Shown: positions 17,402 to 29,312, numbered from the stretch's first letter. The stretch is 64,000 nucleotides of DNA from Pontixanthobacter aestiaquae (GCF_009827455.1 NZ_WTYZ01000001.1:868001-932000), one strand, 5' to 3'. Notes: generated by a model not told the origin, from the letters alone. Numbers and translations are program-made.

Positions 17402-18427
17402 ATGACAGAGCGCAAAGCGCGCTACCGGATTACGTCGTTCGACGTCGCCGAGCTTGCCGGCGTGAGCCAATCGACTGTGTCGCGTGCGCTTGCTGGCTCC
17501 ACAGCGATTACTGAACCGACGCGTGCCAAGGTAATGATGGCGGCCGAAGAGCTTGGTTATGTGGTCGACGAGCGTGCCGCGCGTTTGCGGCGCGGTAAAA
17601 CGGGTACATTGGCCGTGGTCGTAATAGGCCGACCCGATGAATCGGCCAGTGGCTTGAACCCGTTCCACTTCTCTTTGCTCGGCAGCGTTTGCGCCGCTGG
17701 GGCGAAGCAGGGTTATGAAACACTGGTTTCGTTTCAATCTGAAGAAGGCCGGTTTTTCGGCAAATATGAAGAGCGCGGTCAAGCCGACGCGATGATTGTC
17801 ATCGGTACCGGTGTAAACCATGCTGCATGGGACTATTTCCGCGAATTGAGCGGTAACGGACGGTCGGTAGCCTATTGGAGTTCTCCGTTTGACGAGCTGG
17901 AATGGGTACGCTCCGACAATTATGAAGGCGGCATTTTGGCCACGACTGAATTGCTTGATGCCGGGTGCCAGAATGTAGTTCATATCGGTTCGGCAGATTC
18001 GCCGCAGAAGCAGTTTGGCGAACGCAATGATGGCTATGCCAAAACGATGACTGACCGCGGTCTGGAGCCGGTATTGTTCGCGGTCGATGAGAGTCTTGAT
18101 CGTGAAGAGCAAGGCCGCAAAGCCGCTCGGCAATTGATCGCTTCGGGACAGCCTTTCGACGGTGTGTTTATCAGCACGGATACGATTGCGCTGGGTGTGC
18201 TGGAAGTATTCAACGCTGAAGGTATTTCGGTTCCAGATGATTGCTCGATTATCGGTTTCGACGGGCTTCGGGCGGGGCAATATTCGAACCCGCCTTTGAC
18301 CACAGTCGAGCCGGATATTGATGTCGCGGGCGCATTACTCGTGCGCGCTGCCTTGGGCGGTGAAGAAGCCACCGAGCGGCGCGTTCCTGTTTGCTTGCTG
18401 AACCGGCGCAGTGTGAAGCGGCGTTAA
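17402..18427 (+). CDS. LacI-family transcriptional regulator
   Basis: A 341-residue regulator with the LacI HTH at residues 10-60 (ITSFDVAELAGVSQSTVSRAL, split as seen, followed by the hinge helix VDERAARLRRGKTG) and a periplasmic-binding-protein-like effector domain (residues 65-335), including GVFISTDTIALGVLEVFN and CSIIGFDGLRAGQYSNPPLTTV. It probably represses sugar or carbohydrate-related genes; no transporter or sugar enzyme is adjacent except the convergent aldo/keto reductase. The two stop codons overlap (TTAA). AGAGGGA precedes the ATG. Confidence 0.9.
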   Translation: MTERKARYRITSFDVAELAGVSQSTVSRALAGSTAITEPTRAKVMMAAEELGYVVDERAARLRRGKTGTLAVVVIGRPDESASGLNPFHFSLLGSVCAAGAKQGYETLVSFQSEEGRFFGKYEERGQADAMIVIGTGVNHAAWDYFRELSGNGRSVAYWSSPFDELEWVRSDNYEGGILATTELLDAGCQNVVHIGSADSPQKQFGERNDGYAKTMTDRGLEPVLFAVDESLDREEQGRKAARQLIASGQPFDGVFISTDTIALGVLEVFNAEGISVPDDCSIIGFDGLRAGQYSNPPLTTVEPDIDVAGALLVRAALGGEEATERRVPVCLLNRRSVKRR

Positions 18428-19449
18428 TTCTCCCCACAAACGCTGACTTCCAAATCATGCTTCGGCATACCGAATATGCCGGTGACAGGATGCGGCACGT
18501 AAGAAGCCTCGAGCGCTTTTATTTCATCCTTTGATAAATCGACATCCAGCGCCGCCACCGCGTCTTCGATATGCTTCGCTTTGGTCGCGCCGATGATCGG
18601 TGACGTTACTTCGGATTTGTGTAATACCCATGCGAGCGCGATTTGCGCCATGGGTAGTCCGCGCTTTTCCGCCAGTTCCGCCACTGCATCCACTACCGCA
18701 CGGTCATTCTCATCTGCCTGTGAATACAGCGCTTTGCCGACCAAATCTGTTTGCGAACGATTGGTCTCAACATCCCATGGACGGGTCAACTTACCGCGCG
18801 CCATTGGACTCCACGGCATTACGGCCACACCCTGATCGGCACACAGCGGCAGCATCTCACGCTCTTCCTCGCGGTACAGCAAATTGACGTAATTCTGCAT
18901 CGAGATGAAGCGTTTCAGGCCCTTCAGCTCGGAAATATGCAGCATTTTCATCAGTTGCCACGCATACATCGAAGACGCACCGATATAGCGGACTTTGCCA
19001 GAGCGGACGATCGCATCAAGCGTTTCAAGAATTTCCTCCATCGGCGTGTCCAGATCGAGCCGGTGAATCTGATAGAGATCGATATAGTCGGTGCCGAGCC
19101 GCCGCAAACTGTCATCGACCGCGTGCATCAGGGCTTTGGCTGACAAGCCGCCGGTGTTGGGTGCGCGGCGCCAGGGAAAGAATGCTTTGGTCGCGATCAC
19201 AACTTCGTCGCGCCGCGACATTTCCTTCAGCAACCTCCCCGTTATTTCTTCCGAGGTTCCGCCTGAGTAAGAATTGGCGATATCGAAGAAATTGATGCCT
19301 GCTTCCAACGCTTGCCGGATCATCGGGCGCGAGGCGTCTTCATCCATCGCCCAATCATGGCCGTCTGCGGCGGCATCGCCGAAGCTCATGCAGCCGAGGC
19401 ATAAGCGTGAGACGGTGAGACCGCTATTACCGAATTTGGTATATTTCAT
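18424..19449 (-). CDS. Aldo/keto reductase
   Basis: A 341-residue NAD(P)H-dependent oxidoreductase with the (beta/alpha)8 AKR pattern. The catalytic tetrad is visible as Asp and Tyr in FFDIANSYSGG, Lys in VIATKAFF and His in DLYQIHRLD. WSPMARGKL and PIIGATKAKHIEDAV are the usual C-terminal pieces including the phosphate-binding loop. It reduces an aldehyde or ketone of unknown identity. The nearest relatives by pattern are general stress AKRs of the YhdN/AKR11 type. It is divergent from the ArsR-methyltransferase regulator and converges on the LacI regulator. Confidence 0.88.
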   Translation of the reverse strand: MKYTKFGNSGLTVSRLCLGCMSFGDAAADGHDWAMDEDASRPMIRQALEAGINFFDIANSYSGGTSEEITGRLLKEMSRRDEVVIATKAFFPWRRAPNTGGLSAKALMHAVDDSLRRLGTDYIDLYQIHRLDLDTPMEEILETLDAIVRSGKVRYIGASSMYAWQLMKMLHISELKGLKRFISMQNYVNLLYREEEREMLPLCADQGVAVMPWSPMARGKLTRPWDVETNRSQTDLVGKALYSQADENDRAVVDAVAELAEKRGLPMAQIALAWVLHKSEVTSPIIGATKAKHIEDAVAALDVDLSKDEIKALEASYVPHPVTGIFGMPKHDLEVSVCGEN

Positions 19450-19531
19450 GACGCACTTTCACGGGGATTGGTTGATGAAACACATCCTATCGGCGGTTTG
19501 CAGAGTAGGAAAGTTTCGTATCCACTTGCAG

Positions 19532-19551
19532 ATATAACGATATCTTTATAT
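19532..19551. promoter_or_regulatory. 20-bp near-perfect dyad overlapping the start region of the methionine operon, probable SahR-type operator
   Basis: ATATAACGATATCTTTATAT reads the same on both strands apart from one mismatched pair either side of the GATATC centre. It ends 10 bases before the chosen start codon of the ArsR-type regulator and overlaps an upstream ATG (19550). An AT-rich dyad around GATATC upstream of metF/metH is the form known for the SahR repressor of the SAM cycle. The site therefore probably mediates autoregulation and control of metF-metH. Confidence 0.68.
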
Positions 19552-19561
19552 GCCCTCCTGC

Positions 19562-20548
19562 ATGAGGATTGAAACCACTATGCGCGCGCTTGCCGATCCG
19601 ACGCGTCTCCGCATTATGCGGCTGCTGTCGGCGATGGAGCTTGCGGTCGGTGAACTGGCGCAGGTACTCGGCCAAAGTCAGCCGCGTGTTTCGCGCCATG
19701 TGGCGATATTGTGCGATGCCGGTCTTGCCGAGCGTCACCGCGAGGGAAGCTGGGTATTCCTGCGCGCCTCCGTCGGCAATGAACGCGGCGATCCGGTGGG
19801 CGAAGCAGTGTCACGTTTGCTGGCAACGGCAGAACGTGAGGATGAAGCCTTTGCCGCGATGTGCGCCGATGACCGGCGGCAGCTTCAGAATATTCGCGGC
19901 GCGCGCGAAGAGAATGCTGCATCCTATTTTGCGCGTCATGCCGACCAGTGGGACGAACTGCGGCAACTCCACAGCCCTGACCAACTGGTTGAGGAGCGCC
20001 TGCTGACAGCGTTGGGCGAAGAACCATTGGGCCAAGTGCTCGATATCGGCACAGGCAGCGGGCGCATGGCCGAATTGTTCGCACCGAAGGCTGATCATAT
20101 CGTTGCGCTTGATAAGAGCCTCGACATGCTTCGCGTCGCGCGGGCCAAGCTACAAAATCTGCCGAGCGATGGCATTGAACTGGTGCAGGGCGACTTTATC
20201 GCGCTGCCATTCCAGGCGCATCGGTTCGATACTGTGCTGCTGCACCAAGTGCTCCATTTCGCGCAAGATCCGGCGGCGGCATTGGCTGAGGCTGCGCGCG
20301 TTACACGCCCCGCCGGCAGGATCGCAATCGTCGATTTCGCAGCGCATGATCACGAAGAATTACGCGACCGCCATGCGCATGTCCGCCTTGGTTTTACCGA
20401 CAAGGCGATCCACGATTTGCTGCGCGAGGCTGGTTATCAGCCCGCCAGACCGATTGCGCTCGATGAAGGCGAATTGACTGTGAAAATCTGGCTTGGAACC
20501 CGTTTGGGTATGCCGGCTTCCAGCGATGCACGAAAGGCAGTCCGATGA
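19562..20548 (+). CDS. ArsR-type repressor fused to a SAM-dependent methyltransferase domain (SahR-like)
   Basis: Residues 1-90 are an ArsR winged helix (ALADPTRLRIMRLLSAMEL, VGELAQVLGQSQPRVSRHV). Residues about 110-310 are a class I methyltransferase fold with the SAM motif VLDIGTGSGRMAEL, the acidic end of strand 2 in VALDKSLDML and GDFIALPFQ. In proteobacteria the ArsR-family regulator SahR controls methionine-cycle genes by sensing S-adenosylhomocysteine; a methyltransferase-like domain could serve as the SAH/SAM sensor here (inference). Starts at 19550, 19562 and 19580 are possible; 19562 gives MRIETTMRALADPTR. Its stop overlaps metF (ATGA), making it the first gene of the operon. Confidence 0.87.
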   Translation: MRIETTMRALADPTRLRIMRLLSAMELAVGELAQVLGQSQPRVSRHVAILCDAGLAERHREGSWVFLRASVGNERGDPVGEAVSRLLATAEREDEAFAAMCADDRRQLQNIRGAREENAASYFARHADQWDELRQLHSPDQLVEERLLTALGEEPLGQVLDIGTGSGRMAELFAPKADHIVALDKSLDMLRVARAKLQNLPSDGIELVQGDFIALPFQAHRFDTVLLHQVLHFAQDPAAALAEAARVTRPAGRIAIVDFAAHDHEELRDRHAHVRLGFTDKAIHDLLREAGYQPARPIALDEGELTVKIWLGTRLGMPASSDARKAVR

Positions 20549-21474
20549 ACCCCACATTGAATCAAATGCATGAGGCGCGCACTGCGTTGGATAGTCCGCT
20601 GTTTGAGGGACTGGCGGGCGATATCGACGTGTCGTTCGAATTCTTTCCGCCCAAGACGGACAAAATGGGCGAAACATTATGGCAGAGTGTCGAAACGCTC
20701 AAACCTCTCGGTCCGCGCTTTGCCTCTGTTACCTATGGTGCGGGTGGTTCCACGCGTGCCCGCACGCATGAGCAGGTTGCGCGGATCCAGAATGAAGCGG
20801 GTATTCCCGCCGCCGCGCACCTCACATGCGTTGCTGCCACGCGCGACGAAGTGAACGAGGTTGCTCGGCATTATTGGGAAGAAGGCATTCGTCATATCGT
20901 TGCTTTGCGCGGCGATGCCCCTGACGGAAGCGGCACATACGCGCCGCATCCGGGCGGCTATGCCAATGCGGTCGAGCTCATCGCGGGTCTCAAAGAAATC
21001 GCCGATTTCGAAATTTCGGTTGCGGCCTATCCTGAAGTGCACCCCGACAGCCCGGATGCGCAGGCCGATATCGACAATCTCAAAGCCAAATTCGACGCTG
21101 GGGCGACGCGCGCGATCACCCAGTTTTTCTTCGATCCGCAATGCTTCTTTGAATTCCGCGACCAGGCGGCAGCGGCGGGGATCAAGGGCGAGATCGTACC
21201 GGGAATTATGCCGGTGGTCAGTTTTGCCGCGGTTCAGCGCATGTCGGGCCTATGCGGCACAGCAATCCCGACCTGGATGGAAGGCTTGTTTGACGGTCTC
21301 GACGAGCGCCCCGCCGCGCGCCAGTTGGTAAGCGCCACGATCACCGCCGAACTGTGCCGCCGTCTCTATGCGGGCGGTGTGCGCCAGTTTCATTTCTACA
21401 CGCTCAACCGAGCCGAGCTAAGCTATGCGATTTGCCATATGCTTGGCATGCGGCCGAAGGATAATGGCCAATGA
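20545..21474 (+). CDS. metF: 5,10-methylenetetrahydrofolate reductase
   Basis: The flavoprotein reduces methylene-THF to methyl-THF for methionine synthase. The 309-residue protein has the MTHFR barrel pieces SFEFFPPKTDKM, FASVTYGAGGSTRART, HLTCVAATRDEV, HIVALRGDAPDG, RAITQFFFD and PGIMPVVSF. It overlaps the regulator upstream (ATGA) and metH part 1 downstream (ATGA), so methyl-THF supply and use are translated from one transcript. Confidence 0.96.
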   Translation: MNPTLNQMHEARTALDSPLFEGLAGDIDVSFEFFPPKTDKMGETLWQSVETLKPLGPRFASVTYGAGGSTRARTHEQVARIQNEAGIPAAAHLTCVAATRDEVNEVARHYWEEGIRHIVALRGDAPDGSGTYAPHPGGYANAVELIAGLKEIADFEISVAAYPEVHPDSPDAQADIDNLKAKFDAGATRAITQFFFDPQCFFEFRDQAAAAGIKGEIVPGIMPVVSFAAVQRMSGLCGTAIPTWMEGLFDGLDERPAARQLVSATITAELCRRLYAGGVRQFHFYTLNRAELSYAICHMLGMRPKDNGQ

Positions 21475-22517
21475 CACCGAGAGAGAAGCTTCAGGCCGAA
21501 GCGGCCAAGCGCGTCCTGATCTCCGATGGCGCGTTCGGCACGCAAATCCAGAACCGCAAATTATCCGAAGAAGATTATGCGGGCGACCTGGGTCTGAAAG
21601 CAGACCAGAAGGGTAATAATGACATCCTTGCGCTGACGCGCCCTGATGTGATTGAGGACATAACGCGCGCTTATTTGGATGCCGGTTCGGATGTGATCGC
21701 GACCAACACGTTCTCGGGCAATGTTATCAGTCAGGCCGATTATGCCGCAGAAGCGCTGGTTCGCGAGATCAATGTCGAGAGCGGCATAATCGCGCGCAAC
21801 CTGGCCGACGAGTTTGAAGAAATGGACGGCCGCCCGCGCTTTGTCGCTGGCGCTATCGGGCCGACTAACAAGACGTTGTCGCTGTCTCCCGATGTCGAAG
21901 ACCCAGGCTTTCGTGAGATCGACTTCGATTACTTGACATCTGTGTATCACGAACAGGCAGCGGCGCTGATCGAGGGCGGCTGCGACTTCATTCTGATCGA
22001 AACCATCTTCGATACGCTCAATGCCAAAGCGGGCATCATGGCGGTCAAGCAGCTCGAGCGTGAGCTTGGCCATGATGTGCCGATCATGTTGTCGATGACG
22101 TTGACCGATTTGTCGGGCCGGAACCTGTCGGGCCATACGGTTGAGGCGTTCTGGTATACCGTGCGCCACGCCAATCCCGTCACCATCGGGTTGAACTGCA
22201 GCTTCGGCGCTGAGCAATTGCGCCCGCATGTCCAGATGCTCAGCAAAATCGCGGATTGTTTGCTGATGGCTTACCCGAATGCTGGTCTGCCCAACGAACT
22301 CGGCGAATATGACGAGCTGCCTGCAACAACCGCCTCTCTGGTCCGCGAATGGGCAGAGAATGGCCAAGTCAACATTCTTGGCGGATGCTGCGGTTCCAGC
22401 CCCGATCATATCGCTGCGATTGCTGATGCCGTCGAAGATCTGACCCCGCGCAAAGTGCCAGTCCGCGACACGCAGATGCGCTTGGCCGGGCTTGAACCTT
22501 TTACGATTGCCGCGTGA
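21471..22517 (+). CDS. metH: Methionine synthase part 1: homocysteine-binding domain
   Basis: A 348-residue protein equal to the first module of cobalamin-dependent MetH. It starts with the barrel sequence VLISDGAFGTQIQNRKLSE, carries GLNCSFGAEQLRPH and NILGGCCGSSPDHIAAI, whose three Cys hold the zinc that activates homocysteine, and ends before the folate domain. In E. coli MetH this module is joined to the other three in one chain; sphingomonads carry it as a separate gene. The product must work with the 880-residue protein encoded at 23181-25823. It overlaps metF by 4 bases. Confidence 0.93.
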   Translation: MTPREKLQAEAAKRVLISDGAFGTQIQNRKLSEEDYAGDLGLKADQKGNNDILALTRPDVIEDITRAYLDAGSDVIATNTFSGNVISQADYAAEALVREINVESGIIARNLADEFEEMDGRPRFVAGAIGPTNKTLSLSPDVEDPGFREIDFDYLTSVYHEQAAALIEGGCDFILIETIFDTLNAKAGIMAVKQLERELGHDVPIMLSMTLTDLSGRNLSGHTVEAFWYTVRHANPVTIGLNCSFGAEQLRPHVQMLSKIADCLLMAYPNAGLPNELGEYDELPATTASLVREWAENGQVNILGGCCGSSPDHIAAIADAVEDLTPRKVPVRDTQMRLAGLEPFTIAA

Positions 22518-22518
22518 T

Positions 22519-23180
22519 ATGACTTCAGACAATTTCATCGAACTTGTACAAGTTTTGACAGCTGTCGGTGCGCTGTTCGTGGCGGTTTGGTCTTTTCGTA
22601 CATCTCGCAAGCTATTGTCTCAGCAGCGAGAGCATAATCGCAAAAGCTTCCAGCCCATTGCATACCTCCGGTTGGGAAATTTCTCTGGCGGTTTCAAGAT
22701 CGAAATAGCTAATGAAGGTGTTGGACCACTGATAATTGACAAGGTTTCGATAAGGTGGGCGAAGCAGGACAAAACCGGCCCTGATCTAGTTTCGTTACTA
22801 GATCAGCAACAAGAACCAGTTCTTTGGGATCGATATGCTCAACGCCTGCGCGGTCGTACGATTCCACCTCTAAAATCGATCACTCTCCTGTCGTTGTTTG
22901 AGGAAAAGCGTGAGGGCGACTCAGAGTACGCCAGAAAGTACAAAGAGTTCTCAGAAAAGGCTTTGAAAGACATTTCTGAGATGCTGTTCAGTTTGGAGTA
23001 CAAGGACATTTACGGCGGCAAGTTTGTTTACCGACAGGAGTTTGACTGGATGGATCCGAAGAACGCGGGTTTGCCTCAGAGCGGCGCATTGGAAGATAGT
23101 CGAGATGAGGTTGGCAGCGATCTCAGTTCTGGCTCTGGTGCGATTTTACGGGACTCAGAAGCAGGTAGTGACTTGGCTCG

Positions 23181-23184
<4 letters not shown>
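22519..23184 (+). CDS. Unknown membrane-anchored protein inserted between the two metH genes
   Basis: A 221-residue protein starting one base after the metH part 1 stop and ending in an ATGA overlap with metH part 2. Residues about 5-22 form a hydrophobic helix ([19 protein letters not shown]) followed by a basic stretch ([16 protein letters not shown]), so the remainder is probably cytoplasmic. The soluble part has beta-strand-like segments ([22 protein letters not shown]), as seen in small TM-plus-beta proteins of unknown role. No methionine-pathway domain is recognisable. Base composition looks more AT-rich than the flanking met genes, hinting at late insertion. The function is unknown. 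Confidence 0.72.
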
Positions 23185-25823
<2,639 letters not shown>

Positions 25824-25884
25824 CCGAAGCGCGGTATTCGCGCAGTGAAATATCCGTCGCCAAGGAAGTGATTCTTTGGCCGAT

Positions 25885-26080
25885 GCGCGGGAGAGATCGC
25901 AGCTTGCAGGAGTTGCGGCACCGAAGGAGCAACCGCCCCGGAAACTCTCAGGTATAACGGACCGCGCGTTGGCAGACACTCTGGAAAGCGCTTCATGCGA
26001 ATGGAGCCACCGAAGGGGTAAGCGCGCAAGACCCAGTAATGGGCGGCGCGTTAAAACTCTCAGGTAGTCCCGACAGAGGG
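25885..26080 (+). promoter_or_regulatory. Tandem glycine riboswitch
   Basis: Two consecutive aptamers are visible. The first (about 25885-25967) opens GCGCGGGAGAG, has GCACCGAAGGAGCAA and the hallmark AAACTCTCAGGTA, and closes with CCGCGC. The second (about 25977-26079) opens CACTCTGGAAAGC, has GCCACCGAAGGGGTAAGC and a second AAACTCTCAGGTA. Glycine binding to such tandem aptamers switches on glycine cleavage genes, and gcvT starts 53 bases downstream. The linker between aptamers is short, as in known tandem forms. Confidence 0.96.
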
Positions 26081-26081
26081 G

Positions 26082-26116
26082 GTGCAGAATTGACGGGCCT
26101 TCGGGCGCGTCTGCAC
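26082..26116 (+). promoter_or_regulatory. Hairpin in the riboswitch expression platform
   Basis: GTGCAGA (26082-26088) can pair with TCTGCAC (26110-26116), enclosing an inner GCC-TTCG-GGC type stem. It lies between the second aptamer and the GGGGAC ribosome site of gcvT. There is no long T-run after it, so control of ribosome access or RNA stability seems more likely than plain termination. The mode of switching is inferred. Confidence 0.55.
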
Positions 26117-26132
26117 TTTGCCGGGGACTGTA

Positions 26133-27296
26133 ATGAGCGACGAAACTGATATCCATCCAGACGACATGCCGGAGGAGCAAGTGCTTCCGCTCGACGATTG
26201 GCACCGCAAAATGGGCGGCCGGATGGTCGAATTTGCCGGCTATCAAATGCCGATCCAATATACGGGCGATCATCTGAAGCATGGCGGCGGCATTGTCGGC
26301 GAACACACTTGGACGCGCACCCATGCGGGTCTGTTCGATGTCAGCCATATGGGCCAGCTGCTGATTTCGGGCGAAGGTGCTGACGCTGCACTGGAAGCAT
26401 TGCTGCCGATTGATCTTTCCACGCTGGAAGTGGGGATGCAGCGTTACTCGCTGCTGCTTAATGAAGAAGGCGGCGTACTTGATGATCTGATGGTCTCCCG
26501 CTGGCCGAACGCTCTCTATCTGGTGGTGAATGGCGCAACCAAATGGGAAGATATCGCCCATCTGCGCGAGCATTTGCCCGACGATGTAACGCTCAACCAT
26601 CTCGAAGACCGCGCTTTGCTGGCATTGCAGGGACCAAAGGCTTTCGCGGCGCTGGACCGGCATGTGACGGGCGAATATCCGCTGTCCTCGCTTGTGTTCA
26701 TGACCTTCGGCCATTTCGAAATTGATGGTGTCGAGATGAGCGTGAGCCGCTCGGGCTATACAGGTGAGGACGGGTTTGAAATTTCGCTGCCCGCTAAAGA
26801 TGCGGAGAAAATCGCTACGCTGCTTTGCAATGAACCCGAGGTCGAACCCATCGGCCTGGGCGCGCGGGATTCGCTGCGTTTGGAAGCGGGGCTGCCGCTT
26901 TACGGGCATGATCTGGACACGGAGACCGATCCTGTGTCTGCGCGCCTATTGTTCGGCCTCGCCAAAAGCCGCCGCGAAACCGGCGGATGGATGGGCCATG
27001 TAACCTGCGCGAAAATGCTGGCCGAAGGATCACCGACCAAGCGCGTTGGCCTGAAAGTCGAGGGCCGGATGCCTGCGCGCGAAGGCGCTCTAGTGTTCGC
27101 CGGAGATAAGGAAATTGGTCGTGTGACCAGTGGCGGTTTCTCGCCGACGCTCGGCTATCCGATTGCAATGGCTTACGTCGCGTCGGACTACGCCAAAAAA
27201 GATGCGGCTTTGCAGATCGAAGTGCGGAACAAGCGGCTTGATGCAACCGTTACCCCAATGCCCTTCGTGCCCAATAATTACTACCGAGGAGACTGA
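26133..27296 (+). CDS. gcvT: Glycine cleavage system T protein (aminomethyltransferase)
   Basis: GcvT transfers the methylene carbon from the aminomethyl-lipoyl H protein to tetrahydrofolate, releasing ammonia. The 387-residue protein shows [21 protein letters not shown] in pieces, [18 protein letters not shown] [14 protein letters not shown], the folate/Asp segment [20 protein letters not shown], and [14 protein letters not shown] and [23 protein letters not shown] 26133 with GGGGAC upstream is preferred over the in-frame TTG at 26118, which lies in the riboswitch platform. It is the first gene of the gcv operon; gcvH follows 4 bases later. Confidence 0.96.
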   Translation: MSDETDIHPDDMPEEQVLPLDDWHRKMGGRMVEFAGYQMPIQYTGDHLKHGGGIVGEHTWTRTHAGLFDVSHMGQLLISGEGADAALEALLPIDLSTLEVGMQRYSLLLNEEGGVLDDLMVSRWPNALYLVVNGATKWEDIAHLREHLPDDVTLNHLEDRALLALQGPKAFAALDRHVTGEYPLSSLVFMTFGHFEIDGVEMSVSRSGYTGEDGFEISLPAKDAEKIATLLCNEPEVEPIGLGARDSLRLEAGLPLYGHDLDTETDPVSARLLFGLAKSRRETGGWMGHVTCAKMLAEGSPTKRVGLKVEGRMPAREGALVFAGDKEIGRVTSGGFSPTLGYPIAMAYVASDYAKKDAALQIEVRNKRLDATVTPMPFVPNNYYRGD

Positions 27297-27300
27297 ACCG

Positions 27301-27672
27301 ATGGCCCGTTACTTCACCGATGAACATGAATGGATCGACGTGGAAGGCGATACCGCGACAGTCGGCATCACCGATTACGCGCAAGAGCAATTGGGCGACA
27401 TCGTCTTCGTCGAAACCCCCGAAGTGGGATCGATGGTCGATAAGGGCGGCGATGCGGCTGTGGTGGAATCGGTCAAAGCAGCAAGTGATGTTTATGCGCC
27501 GATCAGCGGCGAAGTGGTCGAAGGCAATGCGGCGCTCGAAGAAGACCCTGCGCTCGTCAATACCTCACCCGAGGAAGACGGCTGGTTCTTCAAAATGACC
27601 ATCGGCGACAAGGACGAACTTGAGGGCCTGATGGATGCGAAGGCTTACGAGGCGTTTGTCGCGGGGCTTTGA
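27301..27672 (+). CDS. gcvH: Glycine cleavage system H protein (lipoyl carrier)
   Basis: The 123-residue H protein shuttles the aminomethyl group between P and T proteins on a lipoyl arm. The lipoylated Lys59 is in [34 protein letters not shown] and [10 protein letters not shown] are the usual ends of the domain. GAGGAG stands 8 bases before the ATG. Its stop is followed by a 140-base palindromic repeat rather than directly by gcvPA. Confidence 0.97.
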   Translation: MARYFTDEHEWIDVEGDTATVGITDYAQEQLGDIVFVETPEVGSMVDKGGDAAVVESVKAASDVYAPISGEVVEGNAALEEDPALVNTSPEEDGWFFKMTIGDKDELEGLMDAKAYEAFVAGL

Positions 27673-27681
27673 TTTTAAATG

Positions 27682-27820
27682 CTCCCTCTCTTCTTTAGAG
27701 GAGGGGGATTGGGGGGTGGTGGCGACCGACAGGTCGCGCGTGCCACGGACCACCCCGCTGCGACTAGGCTTTGCTGCGCAACGCCAAGTCTCACTGCCCC
27801 TCCTCTAAAGAAGAGGGGGT
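27682..27820. repeat. Palindromic intergenic element with 19-bp inverted ends
   Basis: CTCTTCTTTAGAGGAGGGG near 27688-27706 is matched by its complement CCCCTCCTCTAAAGAAGAG at 27797-27815. Between them lies a second, inner inverted pair (GGGGTGGT against ACCACCCC) with GC-rich sequence. The whole can fold into one long hairpin, fills the gcvH-gcvPA gap and has no coding capacity. It resembles dispersed intergenic palindromes seen in sphingomonad genomes; copy number cannot be judged from this window. Confidence 0.8.
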
Positions 27821-27832
27821 CTAGGAGTTGAT

Positions 27833-29194
27833 ATGCGTTACCTACCTCTAACTGATACAGATCGTTCGGCGATGCTCGACACTATCGGCGCTGCCTCGGT
27901 CGATGATCTGTTTGTCGATGTACCCGAAGTGGCGCGGCTGGATGGGCCGATCCGCGATCTGCCGATGCATGCAGGCGAGATGGCGGTCGAAAAGCATATG
28001 CGCGGCCTGTCGAAGCAGAATTTGGCCGCAGCGGATGCGGCATTTTTCCTCGGTGCGGGCGCATATCGCCATCATGTTCCGGCTTCGGTCGATCACATCA
28101 TCCAGCGCGGCGAATTTTTGACGGCTTATACGCCGTATCAGCCCGAAATCGCGCAGGGCACGCTGCAAATGCTGTTCGAGTTCCAGAGCCAGGTGGCACG
28201 CCTCTATGGCTGCGCGGTAGCCAATGCATCGATGTATGATGGCTCGACCGCGTGCTGGGAAGCGGTTGCGATGGCGCACCGCGTGACCAAACGGAAACGC
28301 GTGGTTCTCTCCGGCGCATTGCATCCGCATTACGCCGAAGTCGTTCGCACGATGGCCAAATTTACTGATGACGAGATTGCGGGCGCTCAGCCAGCGATCG
28401 GCGCTCAACCCGATAATGAAGGCCTGATCGCGCGGATTGATGACAATACCTCCTGCGTGGTCGTGCAATATCCCGATATTCTGGGCCGCCTGCCGGACCT
28501 CGAAGAAATCGCGGAGGCTGCCCATGCCAAGGGTGCCTTGCTGATTGCGGTCAACACAGAGCCGGTGGCTTTGGGCGCGATCAAATCGCCTGGCGAGCTG
28601 GGCGCAGATATTGTCGTTGGCGAGGGCCAGTCGATTGGCGTCGGCCTACAATTTGGCGGGCCCTATCTTGGTCTGTTTGCGGTGCGCGATAAAAAGCACG
28701 TTCGCCAGATGCCGGGTCGGTTATGCGGTGAGACCGTGGATGCCGATGGCAAGCGCGGCTTTGTGCTGACACTCTCGACGCGCGAGCAACATATCCGCCG
28801 CGAAAAAGCGACTTCCAACATCTGCACCAATAGCGGGCTCTGCGCGCTGGCATTCAGTGTTCACATGACGCTGCTGGGCGAGAAAGGGTTGCGCCAATTG
28901 GCGGCAGAGAACCACCGCCTTGCCTGCATCGCAGCGGACAAGCTCGCGGCGGTTCCCGGTGTGACGGTGCTTAATGACAGTTTCTTCAACGAGTTTACGA
29001 TAATGTTTGATGCGGACGCACGGCAGGTTGTGCGCGACTTGGCTGAAGATAAGATTCTGGCGGGCGTATCGCTTGGCCGGCTCTATCCCGATGTCGACGC
29101 ATTTTCCGGTGGGTTGCTGGTTGCCGTGACTGAGACGACGACCGAGGAAGATATCGAAACCCTCTGCTCCGCTCTAAAGGAGAAACTCTCGTGA
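27833..29194 (+). CDS. gcvPA: Glycine dehydrogenase (decarboxylating) subunit 1
   Basis: A 453-residue alpha subunit of the two-subunit glycine decarboxylase (P protein). Pieces typical of GcvPA are [63 protein letters not shown] and [14 protein letters not shown]. It carries the structural half without the PLP lysine, which is in GcvPB. GGAG lies shortly before the ATG, at the edge of the upstream palindrome. Confidence 0.96.
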   Translation: MRYLPLTDTDRSAMLDTIGAASVDDLFVDVPEVARLDGPIRDLPMHAGEMAVEKHMRGLSKQNLAAADAAFFLGAGAYRHHVPASVDHIIQRGEFLTAYTPYQPEIAQGTLQMLFEFQSQVARLYGCAVANASMYDGSTACWEAVAMAHRVTKRKRVVLSGALHPHYAEVVRTMAKFTDDEIAGAQPAIGAQPDNEGLIARIDDNTSCVVVQYPDILGRLPDLEEIAEAAHAKGALLIAVNTEPVALGAIKSPGELGADIVVGEGQSIGVGLQFGGPYLGLFAVRDKKHVRQMPGRLCGETVDADGKRGFVLTLSTREQHIRREKATSNICTNSGLCALAFSVHMTLLGEKGLRQLAAENHRLACIAADKLAAVPGVTVLNDSFFNEFTIMFDADARQVVRDLAEDKILAGVSLGRLYPDVDAFSGGLLVAVTETTTEEDIETLCSALKEKLS

Positions 29195-29207
29195 GAAATT
29201 CTCTTAA

Positions 29208-29303
29208 TCCGTTCGGCCTGAGCCTGTCGAAGGGCTGTCCTTCTTCTTTGAACGTATATCTACAAGAAAAGTGCAGGGCTTCGACAAGCTCAGCCCAAGC
29301 GGA
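29208..29303. repeat. REP-like palindrome between gcvPA and gcvPB
   Basis: The left arm contains GAGCCTGTCGAAG and the right arm CTTCGACAAGCTC; about 29 bases each side are complementary with a few mismatches, separated by about 38 bases. This is a sequence type widely scattered in sphingomonad intergenic regions. It ends at the GGAG that serves as ribosome site of gcvPB. Read as protein it would add a meaningless N-terminal extension (MQGFDKLSPS) to gcvPB, so the later ATG is chosen. Confidence 0.85.
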
Positions 29304-29312
29304 GTGTGGCCA

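Noticed and set aside
21561..22610. 349-codon open frame antisense to metH part 1
   Set aside because: Shadow of a well-conserved gene in GC-rich sequence; the translation matches nothing.
27682..27820. Insertion sequence or CRISPR
   Set aside because: There is one inverted pair only, no transposase frame, no direct repeat series with spacers.
29271..29312. 14-codon N-terminal extension of gcvPB
   Set aside because: Encoded by the REP-like repeat arm and absent from the family; ATG 29313 has a GGAG upstream.
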